Assembly (NCBI GenBank): GCA_950295325.1
Contig: OX485807.1
Span: 15,653,001 to 15,713,000 of the forward strand
Direction of reading: 5' to 3'
DNA: 60,000 nucleotides
Source: Polytrichum commune
Taxonomy: Eukaryota > Streptophyta > Polytrichopsida > Polytrichales > Polytrichaceae
The notes beneath the pieces are model-generated. The model did not search any database. It was given only the letters and a program-made list of their open reading frames with translations, and was not told where the DNA came from. Below are positions 36,950-48,549 of the stretch, piece by piece; the stretch's first letter is position 1; every line of letters starts with the position of its first letter. A program made the position numbers and the translations under genes.

Positions 36950-39900
36950 CTATTCTGATGCAAACAAGTTGCTCAATCCTTGAGGAATCTCCTCCAAAGC
37001 CTTACATTCATGCATGATAAGCTTCTTGAGACTCGTCAACCCACCCAATCCTTCCGGTATCTTCTTCAAAGACAGACATATCGAGAAATCCAACTCCTCC
37101 AATGCACACAAGTTTGTCAATCCGGGAGGGAACTCCTCCAAAGCCTCACATGCTTGCATGTCAAGTTTCTTCAAACTCGTCAACCCACCAAATCCTTCCG
37201 GTATATTCTTCAAAGACCGACATTTTGAAAAATCCAACTCCTCCAATGCACACATGTTTGTCAATCCGGAAGGGAACTCCTCCAAAGTCTCACATTCCCA
37301 CATGTCAAGTTTCTTGAGACTCGTCAACCCACCAAATCCTTCCGGTATATTCTTCAAAGACCGACATCTTGAGAACGTCAACTTCTCTAGTGCACCCAAG
37401 CTGCTCAATCCGGGAGGGAACTCCTCCAAAGCCTCACATGATTGCATGTCAAGTTTCTTCAAACTCGTCAACCCACCAAATCCTTCCGGTATATTCTTCA
37501 AAGACCGGCATTTTGAGAAATCCAACTCCTCCAATGCACACAAGTTTGTCCATCCAGAAGGGAACTCCTCCAAAGCCTCACATGATTGCATGTCAAGTTT
37601 CTTCAAACTCGTCAACCCACCAAATCCTTCCGGTATATTCATCAAAGACCGGCATTTTGAGAAATCCAACTCCTCCAATGCACACAAGTTTGTCCATCCA
37701 GAAGGGAACTCCTCCAAAGCCTCACATGCTTGCATGTCAAGTTTCTTGAGACTCGTCAACCCACCCAATCCTTCCAGTATCTTCTTCAAAGATCGGCATT
37801 TTGAGAAATCCAACTCCTCCAATGCACACAAGTTTGTCAATCCGGGAGGGAACTCCTCCAAAGCCTCACATTCCCACATGTCAAGTTTCTTGAGACTCGT
37901 CAACCCACCCAATCCTTCTGGTATCTTCTTCAATGACCGACATAGTGAGAAATTCAACTCCTCCAATGCACACAAGTTTGTCAAACCGGGAGGAAACTCC
38001 TCCAAAGCCTCACATTCCCACATGTCTAGTTTCTTGAGACTCGTCAATCCACCCAATCCTTCCGGTATCTTCTTCAAAGACCGGCATTTTGAGAAATCCA
38101 ACTCCTCCAATGCACACGAGTTTGTCAATCCCGAAGGCAACTCCTCCAAAGCCTCACATTCCCACATGTCAAGTTTCTTGAGTTTCGTCAACCCACCCAA
38201 TCCTTCCGGTATCTTCTTCAATGACCGACATAGCGAGAAATTCAACTTTTCCAATGCACATAAGTTTGTCAATCCGGGAGGGAACTCCTCCAAAGCCTCA
38301 CATTCCCACATGTCAAGTTTCTTGAGACTCGTCAACCCACCCAATCCTTCTGGTATCTTCTTCAATGACCGACATAGCGAGAAATTCAACTCCTCCAATG
38401 CACACAAGTTTGTCAATCCGGGAGGAAACTCCTCCAAAACCTCACATTCCCACATGTCTAGTTTCTTGAGACTCGTCAATCCACCCAATCCTTCCGGTAT
38501 CTTCTTCAAAGACCGGCATTTTGAGAAATCCAACTCCTCCAATGCACACGAGTTTGTCAATCCCGAAGGCAACTCCTCCAAAGCCTCACATTCCCACATG
38601 TCAAGTTTCTTGAGACTCGTCAACCCACCCAATCCTTCTGGTATCTTCTTCAATGACCGACATAGCGAGAAATTCAACTCTTCCAATGCACACAGGTTTG
38701 TCAATCCGGGAGGGAACTCCTCCAAAGCCTCACATGATTGCATGTCAAGTATCCTGAGACTCGTCAACCCACCCAATCCTTCCGGAATCTTCTTCAAAGA
38801 CCGACATAGCGAGAAATCCAACTCCTCCAATGCACACAAGTTTGTCAATCCGGGAGGGACCTCCTCGAGAGCCTCACATGCTTGCATGTCAAGTTTCTTG
38901 AGACTCGTCAACCCACCCAATCCTTCCGGTATCTTCTTCAAAGACCGACATGTTGAGAAATCCAACTCCTCCAATGCACACAAGTTTGTCAATCCCGAAG
39001 GCAACTCCTCCAAAGCCTGACATTCCCACATGGTAAGTTTCTTGAGACTTGTCAACCCACCCAATCCTTCCGGTATCTTCTTCAAAGACCGGCATTTTGA
39101 GCAATCCAACTCCTCCAATGCACACAAGTTTGTCAATCCGGGAGGAAACTCCTCCAAAGCCTCACATGCTTGCATGTCAAGTTTCTTGAGACTCGTCAAC
39201 CCACCCAATCCTTCCGGTATCTTCTTCAAAGACCGACATTTTGAGAAATCCAACTCCTCCAATGCACACGAGTTTGTCAATCCGGGAGGGAACTCCTCCA
39301 AAGCCTCACATTCCCACATGTCAAGTTTCTTGAGACTCGTCAACCCACCCAATCCTTCCGGTATCTTCTTCAAAGACCGGCATTTTGAGAAATCCAACTC
39401 CTCCAATGCACCCAAGCTGCTCAATTCCAGAGGGAACTCCTCCAAAGCCTCACATGCTTGCATGTCAAGTTTCTTGAGACTTGTCAACCCACCCAATCCT
39501 TCCGGTATCTTCTTCAAATACCGACATCTTGAGAACTTCAACTCCTCCAGTGCACCCAAGCTGCTCAATCCGGGAGGGAACTCCTCCAAAGCCTCACATG
39601 CTTGCATGTCAAGTTTCTTCAAACTCGTCAACCCACCCAAGCCTTCCGGTATCTTCTTCAATGACCGACATAGCGAGAAATTCAACTTTTCCAATGCACA
39701 CAAGTTTGTCAATCCGGGAGGGAACTCCTCCAAAGCCTCACATTCCCACATGTCAAGTTTCTTGAGTCTTGTCAACCCACCGAATCCTTCCCGTATCTTC
39801 TTCAGAGACCGACATAGAGAGAAATCCAACTCCTCCAATGCACACAAGTTTGTCAATCCGGGAGGGAACTCCTCCAAAGCCTCACATGCTTGCATGTCAA

Positions 39901-41395
39901 GTTTCTTCAAACTCGTCAACCCACCCAAGCCTTCCGGTATCTTCTTCAAAGACCGACATTTTGAGAAATCCAACTCCTCCAATGCACACAAGTTTGTTAA
40001 TCCGGGAGGGAACTCCTCCAAAGCCTCACATGCTTGCATGTCAAGTTTCTTGAGACTTGTCAACCCACCCAATCCCTCCGGTATCTTCTTCAAAGACCGA
40101 CATAGCGAGAAATTCAACTCCTCCAATGCACACAAGTTTGTCAATCCCGGAGGGAACTCCTCCAAAGCCTCACATGCTTGCATGGTAAGTTTCTTGAGAC
40201 TCGTCAACCCACCCAATCCTTCCGGTATCTTCTTCAAAGACCGGCATTTTGAGAAATCCAACTCCTCCAATGCACCCAAGCTGCTCAATTCCGGAGGGAA
40301 CTCCTCCAAAGCCTCACATGCTTGCATGTCAAGTTTCTTCAAACTCGTCAACCCACCCAATCCTTCTGGTATCTTCTTCAAATACCGACATCTTGAGAAC
40401 TTCAACTCCTCCAGTGCACCCAAGCTGCTCAATCCGGGAGGGAACTCCTCCAAAGCCTCACATTCCCACATGTCAAGTTTCTTGAGTTTCGTCAACCCAC
40501 CCAATCCTTCCGGTATCTTCTTCAATGACCGACATAGCGAGAAATTCAACTTTTCCAATGCACACAAGTTTGTCAATCCGGGAGGGAACTCCTCCAAAGC
40601 TTCACATGCTTGCATGCTAAGTTTCTTCAAACTCCTCAAGCCACCAAATCCTTCCGGTATCTTCTTCAAAGACCGACATCTTGAGAACCTCAACTCCTCC
40701 AGTGCACCCAAACTGCTCAATCCAAGAGGGAACTCCTCCAAAGCCTCACATTCCCACATGTGAAGTTTCTTGAGATTCGTCAACCCATCCAATCCTTCAG
40801 GTATCTTCTTCAATGACCGACATAGCGAGAAATTCAACTCTTCCAATGCACACAAGTTTGTCAATCCGGGAGGAAACTCCTCCAAAGCCTCACATTCCCG
40901 CATGCTAAGTTTCTTCAAACTCTTCAACCCACCAAATCCTTCCGGTATCTTCTTCAAAGACTGACATCTTGAGAACTTCAACTCCTCCAGTGCACCCAAA
41001 TTGCTCAATCCGGGAGGGAACTCCTCCAAAGCCTCACATTCCCACATGTCAAGTTTCTTGAGACTCGTCAACCCACCCAATCCTTCTGGTATCTTCTTCA
41101 ATGACCGACATAGCGAGAAATTCAACTCTTCCAATGCACACAAGTTTGTCAATCCGGGAGGGAGTTCCTCCAAAGCCTCACATGCTTGCATGCTAAGTTT
41201 CTTGAGACTTGTCAACCCACCAAATCCTTCCGGTATTTTCTTCAAAGACCGACATCTTGAGAACCTCAACTCCTCCAGTGCACCCAAGCTGCTCAATCCG
41301 GGAGGGAACTCCTCCAAAGCCTCACATTCCCACATCTCAAGTTTCTTGAGACTCGTCAACCCACCAAATCCTTCCGGTATCTTCCTCAAAGATCT
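36950..41395 (-). repeat. 144-bp tandem array, 30 complete units plus one partial
   Basis: Each 144-bp unit codes two 24-residue LRRs with the pattern RSLKKIPEGLGGLTSLKKL, then a DMWECEALEEFPPGL-like block, then TNLCALEELDFSKC. Starting at the Arg codon at 41395, thirty units end at 37076 with no frame-breaking length change, and 41 codons of a 31st precede the stop. Most differences fall at a few positions per unit. Because 144 is divisible by three, the opposite strand also shows long open frames, which are shadows. Confidence 0.97.
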
Positions 41396-44300
41396 ACATG
41401 TCAAGAAGATTAATTCTTCCAAAGTGGAGAGGGTGGTCAAACCCTCTGGTATGTTTTCCAATTGGTTGCATCTTGAGATCGTCAATGACTCCAACCTGGA
41501 GAATTTAATAACCACATTGAGGATGGTTTCTATGTTTTCACAATCGGAGAAGTTTATTGCCTTCCAAGACAACCCCTCCAAATTTTCTTGTAACAATGAT
41601 CCTGATAAGTTGCAATTGGACACCTCGAATATGCGCAAGGATCGGAGATATTGTTGGGAATGATTCCAAAACTTCTCCATGAAATCATTTTCTTTCATTA
41701 AAGAGATAGTATTTGGGGATGAAAAGTGCATCCTCAACCACTTTACATTAGGTGATGCCTTGACAAGAGATGAAAGTAGGTCAATATTGTTACAACATCG
41801 GACATTTAATATACGTAGCTCTTCCATGGGTTTGAAGTCAACATCCGCTTCATATTTAGATTTGCGTTGCAATTCTTTGAATGATAGGCCTTGGACAAGT
41901 TTTATGCCCTACATGCATAAACAAAGGTGGATAAGTTTGATTTGTTTTCCATTTGAAATGACAAAATGAATAACCAACCACAAATATATAGAACCAAGAT
42001 ACAACTTATCCTACCTAATAAACATATTTCTCAAGGAAGTTGATATTTCTTAACCACTTTCAAACTCGAATTGCATACCTTTTGTTTACAATGATTGGCA
42101 AAAGCGGTGTAATTTAAATCCAAAAGTCGCGTTCCCGCAAATTCTGTTTCTGTGATCATACGACCCATATCACGCAATTGATCGTGCATGTCAAGACGAT
42201 CCCACTTGTCAAGTTTTACCAATGATTTGTTGTGGAGTTTGTCCAAGATTTCTTGGGCATTCCCATCAAACATTCTAAGAAATGTTTTTTTTGCTATAGA
42301 CACATCTTTGCAAAAGAAACAAGTTATGTCTAGAAACATGTTTTTCTCTTCAATACTTAGCTCATCAAAGCTTATCCTCAATGTCATCCAAAGTTTCTCA
42401 TTTGGACTTCCATCATGTCTCGCCCTCAACAATCTATGAAATGTTCGCTCCCATATTCTCAATCGTGTCTCCCCTTGCATGCATGTGCCCATCACCTCCA
42501 AACTCAAGGGAAGTCCACAACATGCACTCACAATCTTTTCAACTACATGTACCAAATATGGTAAACATAATTTGTTTGTCCCAAAGGCATGCCTTGAAAA
42601 TAGGCTCATAGGTTGGTTCCCTTCGAGGGTTTGCATGTCTACTTTGCCAGCCAAGGGTACATGTTGCTTCAAAGACTCCCAATCGCGAGAACTTACAATC
42701 AACCTCATGCCAACATCTTTCAACATGCTATCTCCCAACAGTTGACATAATTGACTTTGCTTGCTTACATTGTCCACCACCAGTAGTATTTTCTTTGTTT
42801 TTTGAACACGTTCCAATATATCACGTGTTTTTCTCAATGTTTCTGCTTGAGGAGGTGAGTCTTGCATGTCTGTTGACTTGTGCTTTAATGCAAATGTACA
42901 TGTTTCATCCTTCAAGTCAACTACAAAACAAATTGCATCAAAGTGGTGGGAGATATGGTCACTCAAAGCTTTAGCCAATGTTGACTTGCCAATTCCTCCC
43001 ATACCCACAATTCCTAGACTACCAACCGTTTGTAGTTTCTTCTCCAATCGGGACATTTTTTCTTGGACTCCAATCAAATTCGACGATTCCCTCATGTTAT
43101 TGGCGTTGACCTACAAGAATATCAACATTTCCAAAGTGAGTGATGATCAAATGATATATCTCAAGAGGTGTACTAACATCTCCTAATTTTATTCAAAATA
43201 TTTTGGCTTGATTCACAATTTCAACAACCTTCTTACCTCCATGATTAACGGATGTGATGAAGTTGGACAATTCTCTTGGACGCTTGAAATTGATGTTGAA
43301 TTGTCAAAGTGATGAAGTTGGGGCACAAACCGCAACCATTGCTTGCACTTCAAAAATATATTGCATGATGAAAAAACTTGCCAAAAGCAACCGGTTGTGT
43401 CATTTGTAACTCTTGTAATCTCAAGCGAACCTTTGAGCATTTCGGTTTTCAATCTTGCAAGCCTTTTATGAATATCCAGAAACGTGGGTCTTTTGGATGG
43501 ATCTAAAGACCAACATTCATGCACTAATGATCTCAATACCTCTGAATAGGTTGCTGGGAGCTTTGGCCTCTCGGATTTAAGTATATACTCACGATAATCA
43601 CGAAGCCTTTCAAAACAAGGTTGCTCTCCTGAAAGAATATCGGAACACAACATGCCGAAACTAAACACATCAGCTTTCAAAGCAGCCACCTCCGACAATT
43701 CATTCGCCATGGCCTCAGGCGCCATGTATCCGAAAGTCCCTATGTTTCGCCCCGTGGGCACTTCTGGAGAATGCTTCACTTCCACCTTTGAAATACCAAA
43801 ATCCAATAATTTCACATCAATGCACTCAAGATCAACCAATTTCGAATCATTTGATGGAGTTACAACAACATTTTTGGGCTTTAGGTCACGATGTGCTACC
43901 TTCATATCGTGAAGGTAGCACATTCCATTTGCAATTTGTAACATAATTTCCACGGCATCCATCTCTTTCAGATGACCTCGTGCACTTAAATGTTGTGATA
44001 GGGTCGTCTCTCCAAATTCCATTACAAGCTCAAATTTGTTGTTGGCCTCATGAAAACCACAACACAAAAACCTGATGATATTTGGATGATTCAAACCTCC
44101 CAAAATACTCGATTCTTTCCAAAATTGATTTGCATGCTCACGATTACGAATGTCGATCACCTTTGTTGCACACTTCACACCCAACCAATTTGTCGAGTAT
44201 ACAGCTCCTCCATTACATGGTCCCAAAATCTTCGGTGGATCTCCATATTCCGGGCGAGGATAATTATAAGGAAAAACAATATTATCCAATTCACCACCTT

Positions 44301-44847
44301 CAACGTGTTGTAAACTCCTTACAAATTCCTCAAGGTATTGCACAAGTCTACAGTCTTTGCAATCCTTAGTGTTGCACGAGTCCAAATGCTTGGAAAGCCT
44401 TCCACATATTTTCATCCGGTCCTCTTCAACTGCATTGGTGGATGTGGGGTAGAATGTCGTATCATCCTTAAGCGCAAGAATATTTTCCTTTTCATGGGGA
44501 TTGTAATGGCAAGATATCTCACACAATGTGTGGAAACAAGATTCGAAATCCAAAAGTAATTCTCTGAACCACTCTCTATTGTTCAATTGCATCACTGTAG
44601 CATCAACCCAATTTTCATTGCAACATTCTTCAATTAGTACCCTTCCTTTGTTCACAATTCTAAATAAATCTTTTTCAGCTTCATGAAATACTTGAGCTGG
44701 ACCATTGGTGATGTTGTGCAATATTTCCACACCCTTTCGAAAGTTGGAAAGCAAATTCTTACATTGCTTTCTATTCAATACTTCTTCCCTCGATAATATA
44801 TCGGGAAATTCCACAATACCCAGTGCTAGCCGCAAAACATATGCCAT
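36950..44847 (-). CDS. Kinase-NB-ARC-LRR immune receptor (moss PNL class)
   Basis: Three exons (44847-43237, 43110-42079, 41908-36950) have GT-AG introns of 126 and 170 bp, all phase 0, giving 2,533 residues. Residues 1-115 look helical; C158, C163 and C166 form a small Cys cluster. The kinase (about 200-465) keeps K229, E245, HRDLKPKN (H319-N326), DFG 349-351 and APE 376-378. The glycine loop reads GxCxxGxV, with C211 in place of the second glycine. The NB-ARC has GMGGIGKST (K579), kinase-2 KILLVVDNV (about 645), RNBS-B RLIVSSRD, GLPL 736-739 and MHD 845-847; LVVDNV and FLDITCFF resemble TIR-type NBS. Irregular LRRs (882-1052) precede 30 perfect 48-residue LRR pairs (1053-2492) and a truncated one. 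Such receptors sense pathogen molecules inside the cell. Kinase and NBS motifs are intact, so it may be functional despite C-terminal loss. Confidence 0.92.
41909..42078 (-). other. Receptor intron 2
   Basis: Donor AAG/GTATGC after KQK and acceptor TGCATGTAG/GGC, phase 0. Removing it joins the NB-ARC exon to the LRR exon (GIKLVQGLSFKELQ). 170 bp. Confidence 0.85.
43111..43236 (-). other. Receptor intron 1
   Basis: Donor GAG/GTAAGA after PLIME and acceptor TTCTTGTAG/GTC, phase 0, joining the kinase exon to VNANNMRESSNLIGVQ at the start of the NB-ARC. 126 bp. Confidence 0.88.
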
Positions 44848-47800
44848 TTTGAGAGGTTTGATATCGTTGTAAATAATCTAAATTGCAATACTCAAGGTAT
44901 TCTTCGCTTGAAGATCGTCTATAATTGTTGATGAGCAAGCTCACTAGAATTTAAACCTATAAAACCCACAAGAAACATTAAATTCTAATGAAATGTTTTA
45001 CAACATGGACACTAATTGATGAATGAAGACATAACAATTCATAACAAGGTATAGATGCTAATCTCTATTAGAATGTAAAATTTGATAAATAAGAACTGAA
45101 ATTATTGAAGTAGTGAAATTATTAATTTACAGCCGTGACAAACTTTTGCTCACCCCATGACATCATTGTAAATCACATGTGTTTATTTTTTCATGAAGCA
45201 TTTGACATCAAACTTATGTTCTTCATTAAGGTGAATTACTTTTGCAATCAATTTTCCTTCATCGGCATCCAATTGTATGACCCAAAAGCGCTATAAGGGT
45301 TTGATATAATGGTACGCTCTAGTTTCAAGAAAGTTTCTTGATGATACATGTATTTCAAACAACCCACAGGACATCCAACAAACTATAATCTCAAGACTAT
45401 CATGGTTGTGTGCATTAAGTTTTCCTCACTCTTTTGCTTCCTAAAATCAACTTTCTTTCTCTCTTGATCTTTTCTTACTTGCTTACTTACTTGTATATTT
45501 TTACATAATACAATTTGGTATGAACGTTAATTATATGAAAACCGCACATTATACAAAAACTATTATACTGTTCACTTCAACTAGATCAATATTATTATAG
45601 TACAATGGTAGTTTTCAAATTTACCAAGTACCGACATCGCTTTTCACAACACTTGTATTCTGCAAAATTAGTCACATGAAAAACAAACTAACGCATAAAT
45701 AGTTTAACATGATTTGACATTTTTGGACTTTCGCAAAATACCTCCATTATGCTAATATCTATGCCTAAGGAAAACAAAACAAATGTAAGTTCACGATGGT
45801 TATTGCTAATTGCATAGATGAGTAGGGCTTACGTAGATCTTTAATTTACAAACATGTGCCTTAGCAAACAAGATATGAAAAGCTCAATACCATGCTTAAG
45901 GAATTTTGGATTGGAGATTTCGTCATCTTAAATTTTCATGTGTTGTGATTATGGATGGATGGTACAATCCCATTACATGTAGCCATACACTATGTGAGAT
46001 GACGACTATTTTCCCATCCATACCATTGGAGATGGACAAAATTTCATAATGCTACAAACTAACCATTGAACTTTTCATTCCGTTGACATCGGATATTTTG
46101 TGCAACTTCATGTTAACCAAGTCCAAACATAGATAATGAATAGAGGTTGACATGGTTCATTCAAGTCCAACACTCATTCAATCACTAACCTAAGCTAGGT
46201 ATTGACAATGGCAATTCTCAAAATGAAAAAAATATGTAGCATTCCCATTCCTTGTGTTTGATCAAATCAATTTGTGTCATCATCTACATGACAACGACAA
46301 GGATAACAATCTAACCATATTTTGCAACACCCTATCACCAAGGAACGTGAGAACTACCCGAGAAAATGTTCAACTTCATCAAGGGAGAATGCATACCTAG
46401 ACGTGAAGACGACTTCGATCTACTAGGAGCGCCTTTTTAACGCGCAACCAAATTCTCACAAGACATCTTGAACTAAAAGGCAATTGAAAACGTCCTCCCT
46501 ACTTCCAAGGCTCTTGCAAGTAGGAAAGATCTCTAGTAATGTCCATGCTCCACCTTGTCAATGTGCTTAAATATCATGAACTATGTTGGTTTTGTAGTAG
46601 AATCCCCAACATAGTTATTGCTTTACGGTGATGAAGTTGGATTACGAACGAGTAGGTTAACCTTCAGAGTCCCAACCCTCGCTACATCCACAATGAGTTC
46701 AAAATTAGGAGATATACACAGTACAAGAGAGACTAGAAGAGGTGACAAACACATATAATCCACAGGCCCAATGAAAACACACCACATGTTCTAGTCACTT
46801 TCTGATATAAGACTCTATCATACGCATGTCATCATTTGTAGATCAATTTTTATTTGTTAAGAATGACATCCATATTCCTCTGTAACAGATGATAAGGATT
46901 GTAATCACAAGTAGACACCAAAATCATTTGTAATGATGAGATTCAACTATGTGCTCAAAATGTAGACATCAACCTATATTCAATACGGAACATAATCAAG
47001 GGAGACAGAGCAATTCAAGTTTTATTTCATTAATTGATTCTAAATTGCAAGGACTATGGGTAAATAGGATATCCTTATTTTGTGAATACACGGACGCCTG
47101 CAACTTTACGAGTAAACAATTCTTGTATTTTCTCCTAAAGGCAACTGTACGCAGAGTCACAAAACACAATGCACTTCCATTTTCGAAGTTGATTCTTCAT
47201 AATGAAATGACGCATCTAATTTGGAAAGAATGTTGTTCGGCCCACTTAACCCATCTGACCCCTGCATCTTTGGACCGCATTAATCCTAGTACCATTTCCC
47301 TTTTCATATCTCACTTTCACCAATGCCGGCTTAGATTTGCACAAACTAGGGCAACCTCCGAATACTTTGAGCTTCGGCTCAAACATTGTCAAATCAAAGC
47401 ATCAATCTCCTGATAGTTGCAAGCTCCGGCTCTCAAGTTAAGCTCGAGTGTAAATCATGTTGTAATTTGGAAACTTATTTATGTTGAGTTTAGTGAAGTG
47501 GGTGAGACCTTTTGTTTCCAAGCTAAAGCACGGCATTCAATCCACATCAACTTTTGGAAGGCCAACATTGGAAATTTGTATTGGTGGTTGTTATTGGTGT
47601 TATCAACAACTTATTTGTAATTTGAGAATATTTGCTCTCATCATCAAAGTTGTGCTCAACAAAAGGCACGCTTTTCAACTAAACAAGATTGAGTAACTCT
47701 TGTAATTTTGTGATCAAGGAGGTTGCTCTAAAATGCTTAGCATTAGTGGAGCCTTAGGAATCAAGTGGTGAAGCCAAGACAAAAACTTGAGAGCAACCTC

Positions 47801-47942
47801 TACACGAGAGACAAATTACAGGACAACATCCTAAACACAACAACGTCAATATTAAAGTAGCACATAGAGTCTGCCAGCATGAATTCACATATTGCAGGTA
47901 GTCAATCCATACAGCAATTGCATATTTACCCTGAATTTTGAC
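44848..47942. other. Receptor upstream region and gene-free stretch
   Basis: On the minus strand a TTTTATAGGTTTAAA sequence lies about 105-120 bp upstream of the receptor ATG and is a weak TATA candidate. Nothing else regulatory is clear. An open frame at 46949-47413 (154 codons, plus strand) is unrecognised, has unremarkable composition and lacks supporting signals. Confidence 0.4.
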
Positions 47943-48549
47943 CAAGGCATATATACAAAATATCCTAATGACCATCAACAACTTTGATAATTGATGCTTC
48001 CCACTATGTGGTCCCATCTGCACAGGATTTTGCTTGTTATTGAACAAGTTGACTTATCTAAAGTACACAAGCTTATCATAACATAAGGCCACAAAAATAT
48101 CATGTCACTGAATCCAAGTGCAACGAGCAAGTATTCCTATACTTGCATATATCACCCATTGATAGAGCAAGGTGAAAGAGTATACAACACTCTTGGTCTA
48201 ACAGTTCCATTTCAAATATAGCAGAGTGGAACTGAAGTTGTGAGTGCTTACTGTTGGCGTTCCGACCCATAATCCATTATGAGATTAAAGATTTGGTCAG
48301 CTGGAGCCTTCACCACCCTAATTGCTTTCATCACTGGCAGCTGAAACAATTTACAACAAAAAAAGCAGTCAACAAATGTTGATGCCTTCCACAAAAACAT
48401 TTGGTTTGTATCAGCAGTCATCTTCAGTTGAAGACGTGCTGAGTTGATTAGGGAACTTCAGAAAGTACATAGGACATACAATATTGCAAACACCAAGCTT
48501 ACCTTATACTTGAAAGGGAAATCTGCAGTCTCCTCAAAATATCTCAACC
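47943..48549 (-). pseudogene. EDR2-like START-domain gene fragment
   Basis: EDR2-type proteins carry PH, START and DUF1336 domains and act in lipid-linked defence signalling. Three minus-strand exons match the START start in phase. 48549-48503 reads LRYFEETADFPFKYK (GTAAGC donor). 48340-48252 reads LPVMKAIRVVKAPADQIFNL and IMDYGSERQQ (TTTCAG acceptor, GTAAGC donor). From 48017 it reads WDHIVGSI, then, after a one-base frame break, VVDGH, a stop, and DILYICLGQN. The matching splice phases make this convincing as a former gene. The frame break and stop mark it as dead. I found no PH or DUF1336 exons. Confidence 0.65.

Noticed and set aside
37014-40763. Very long plus-strand open frames (668 and 577 codons) across the LRR array
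   Set aside because: They run antisense to the receptor. A 144-bp period keeps every frame of the repeat equally open, so these are shadows with no domain of their own.
36950-41395. Regular repeat array considered as a CRISPR-like or centromeric satellite
   Set aside because: The repeat is fully coding, has no spacers and lies inside a gene with kinase and NB-ARC exons.
41870-41872. TTG at 41872 as the start of a separate LRR protein
   Set aside because: A clean TAG acceptor 36 bases upstream continues the NB-ARC exon in phase, so this is the middle of a gene.
46949-47413. 154-codon plus-strand frame
   Set aside because: No recognisable motif, no splice or promoter signs, and codon content like random AT-rich sequence.
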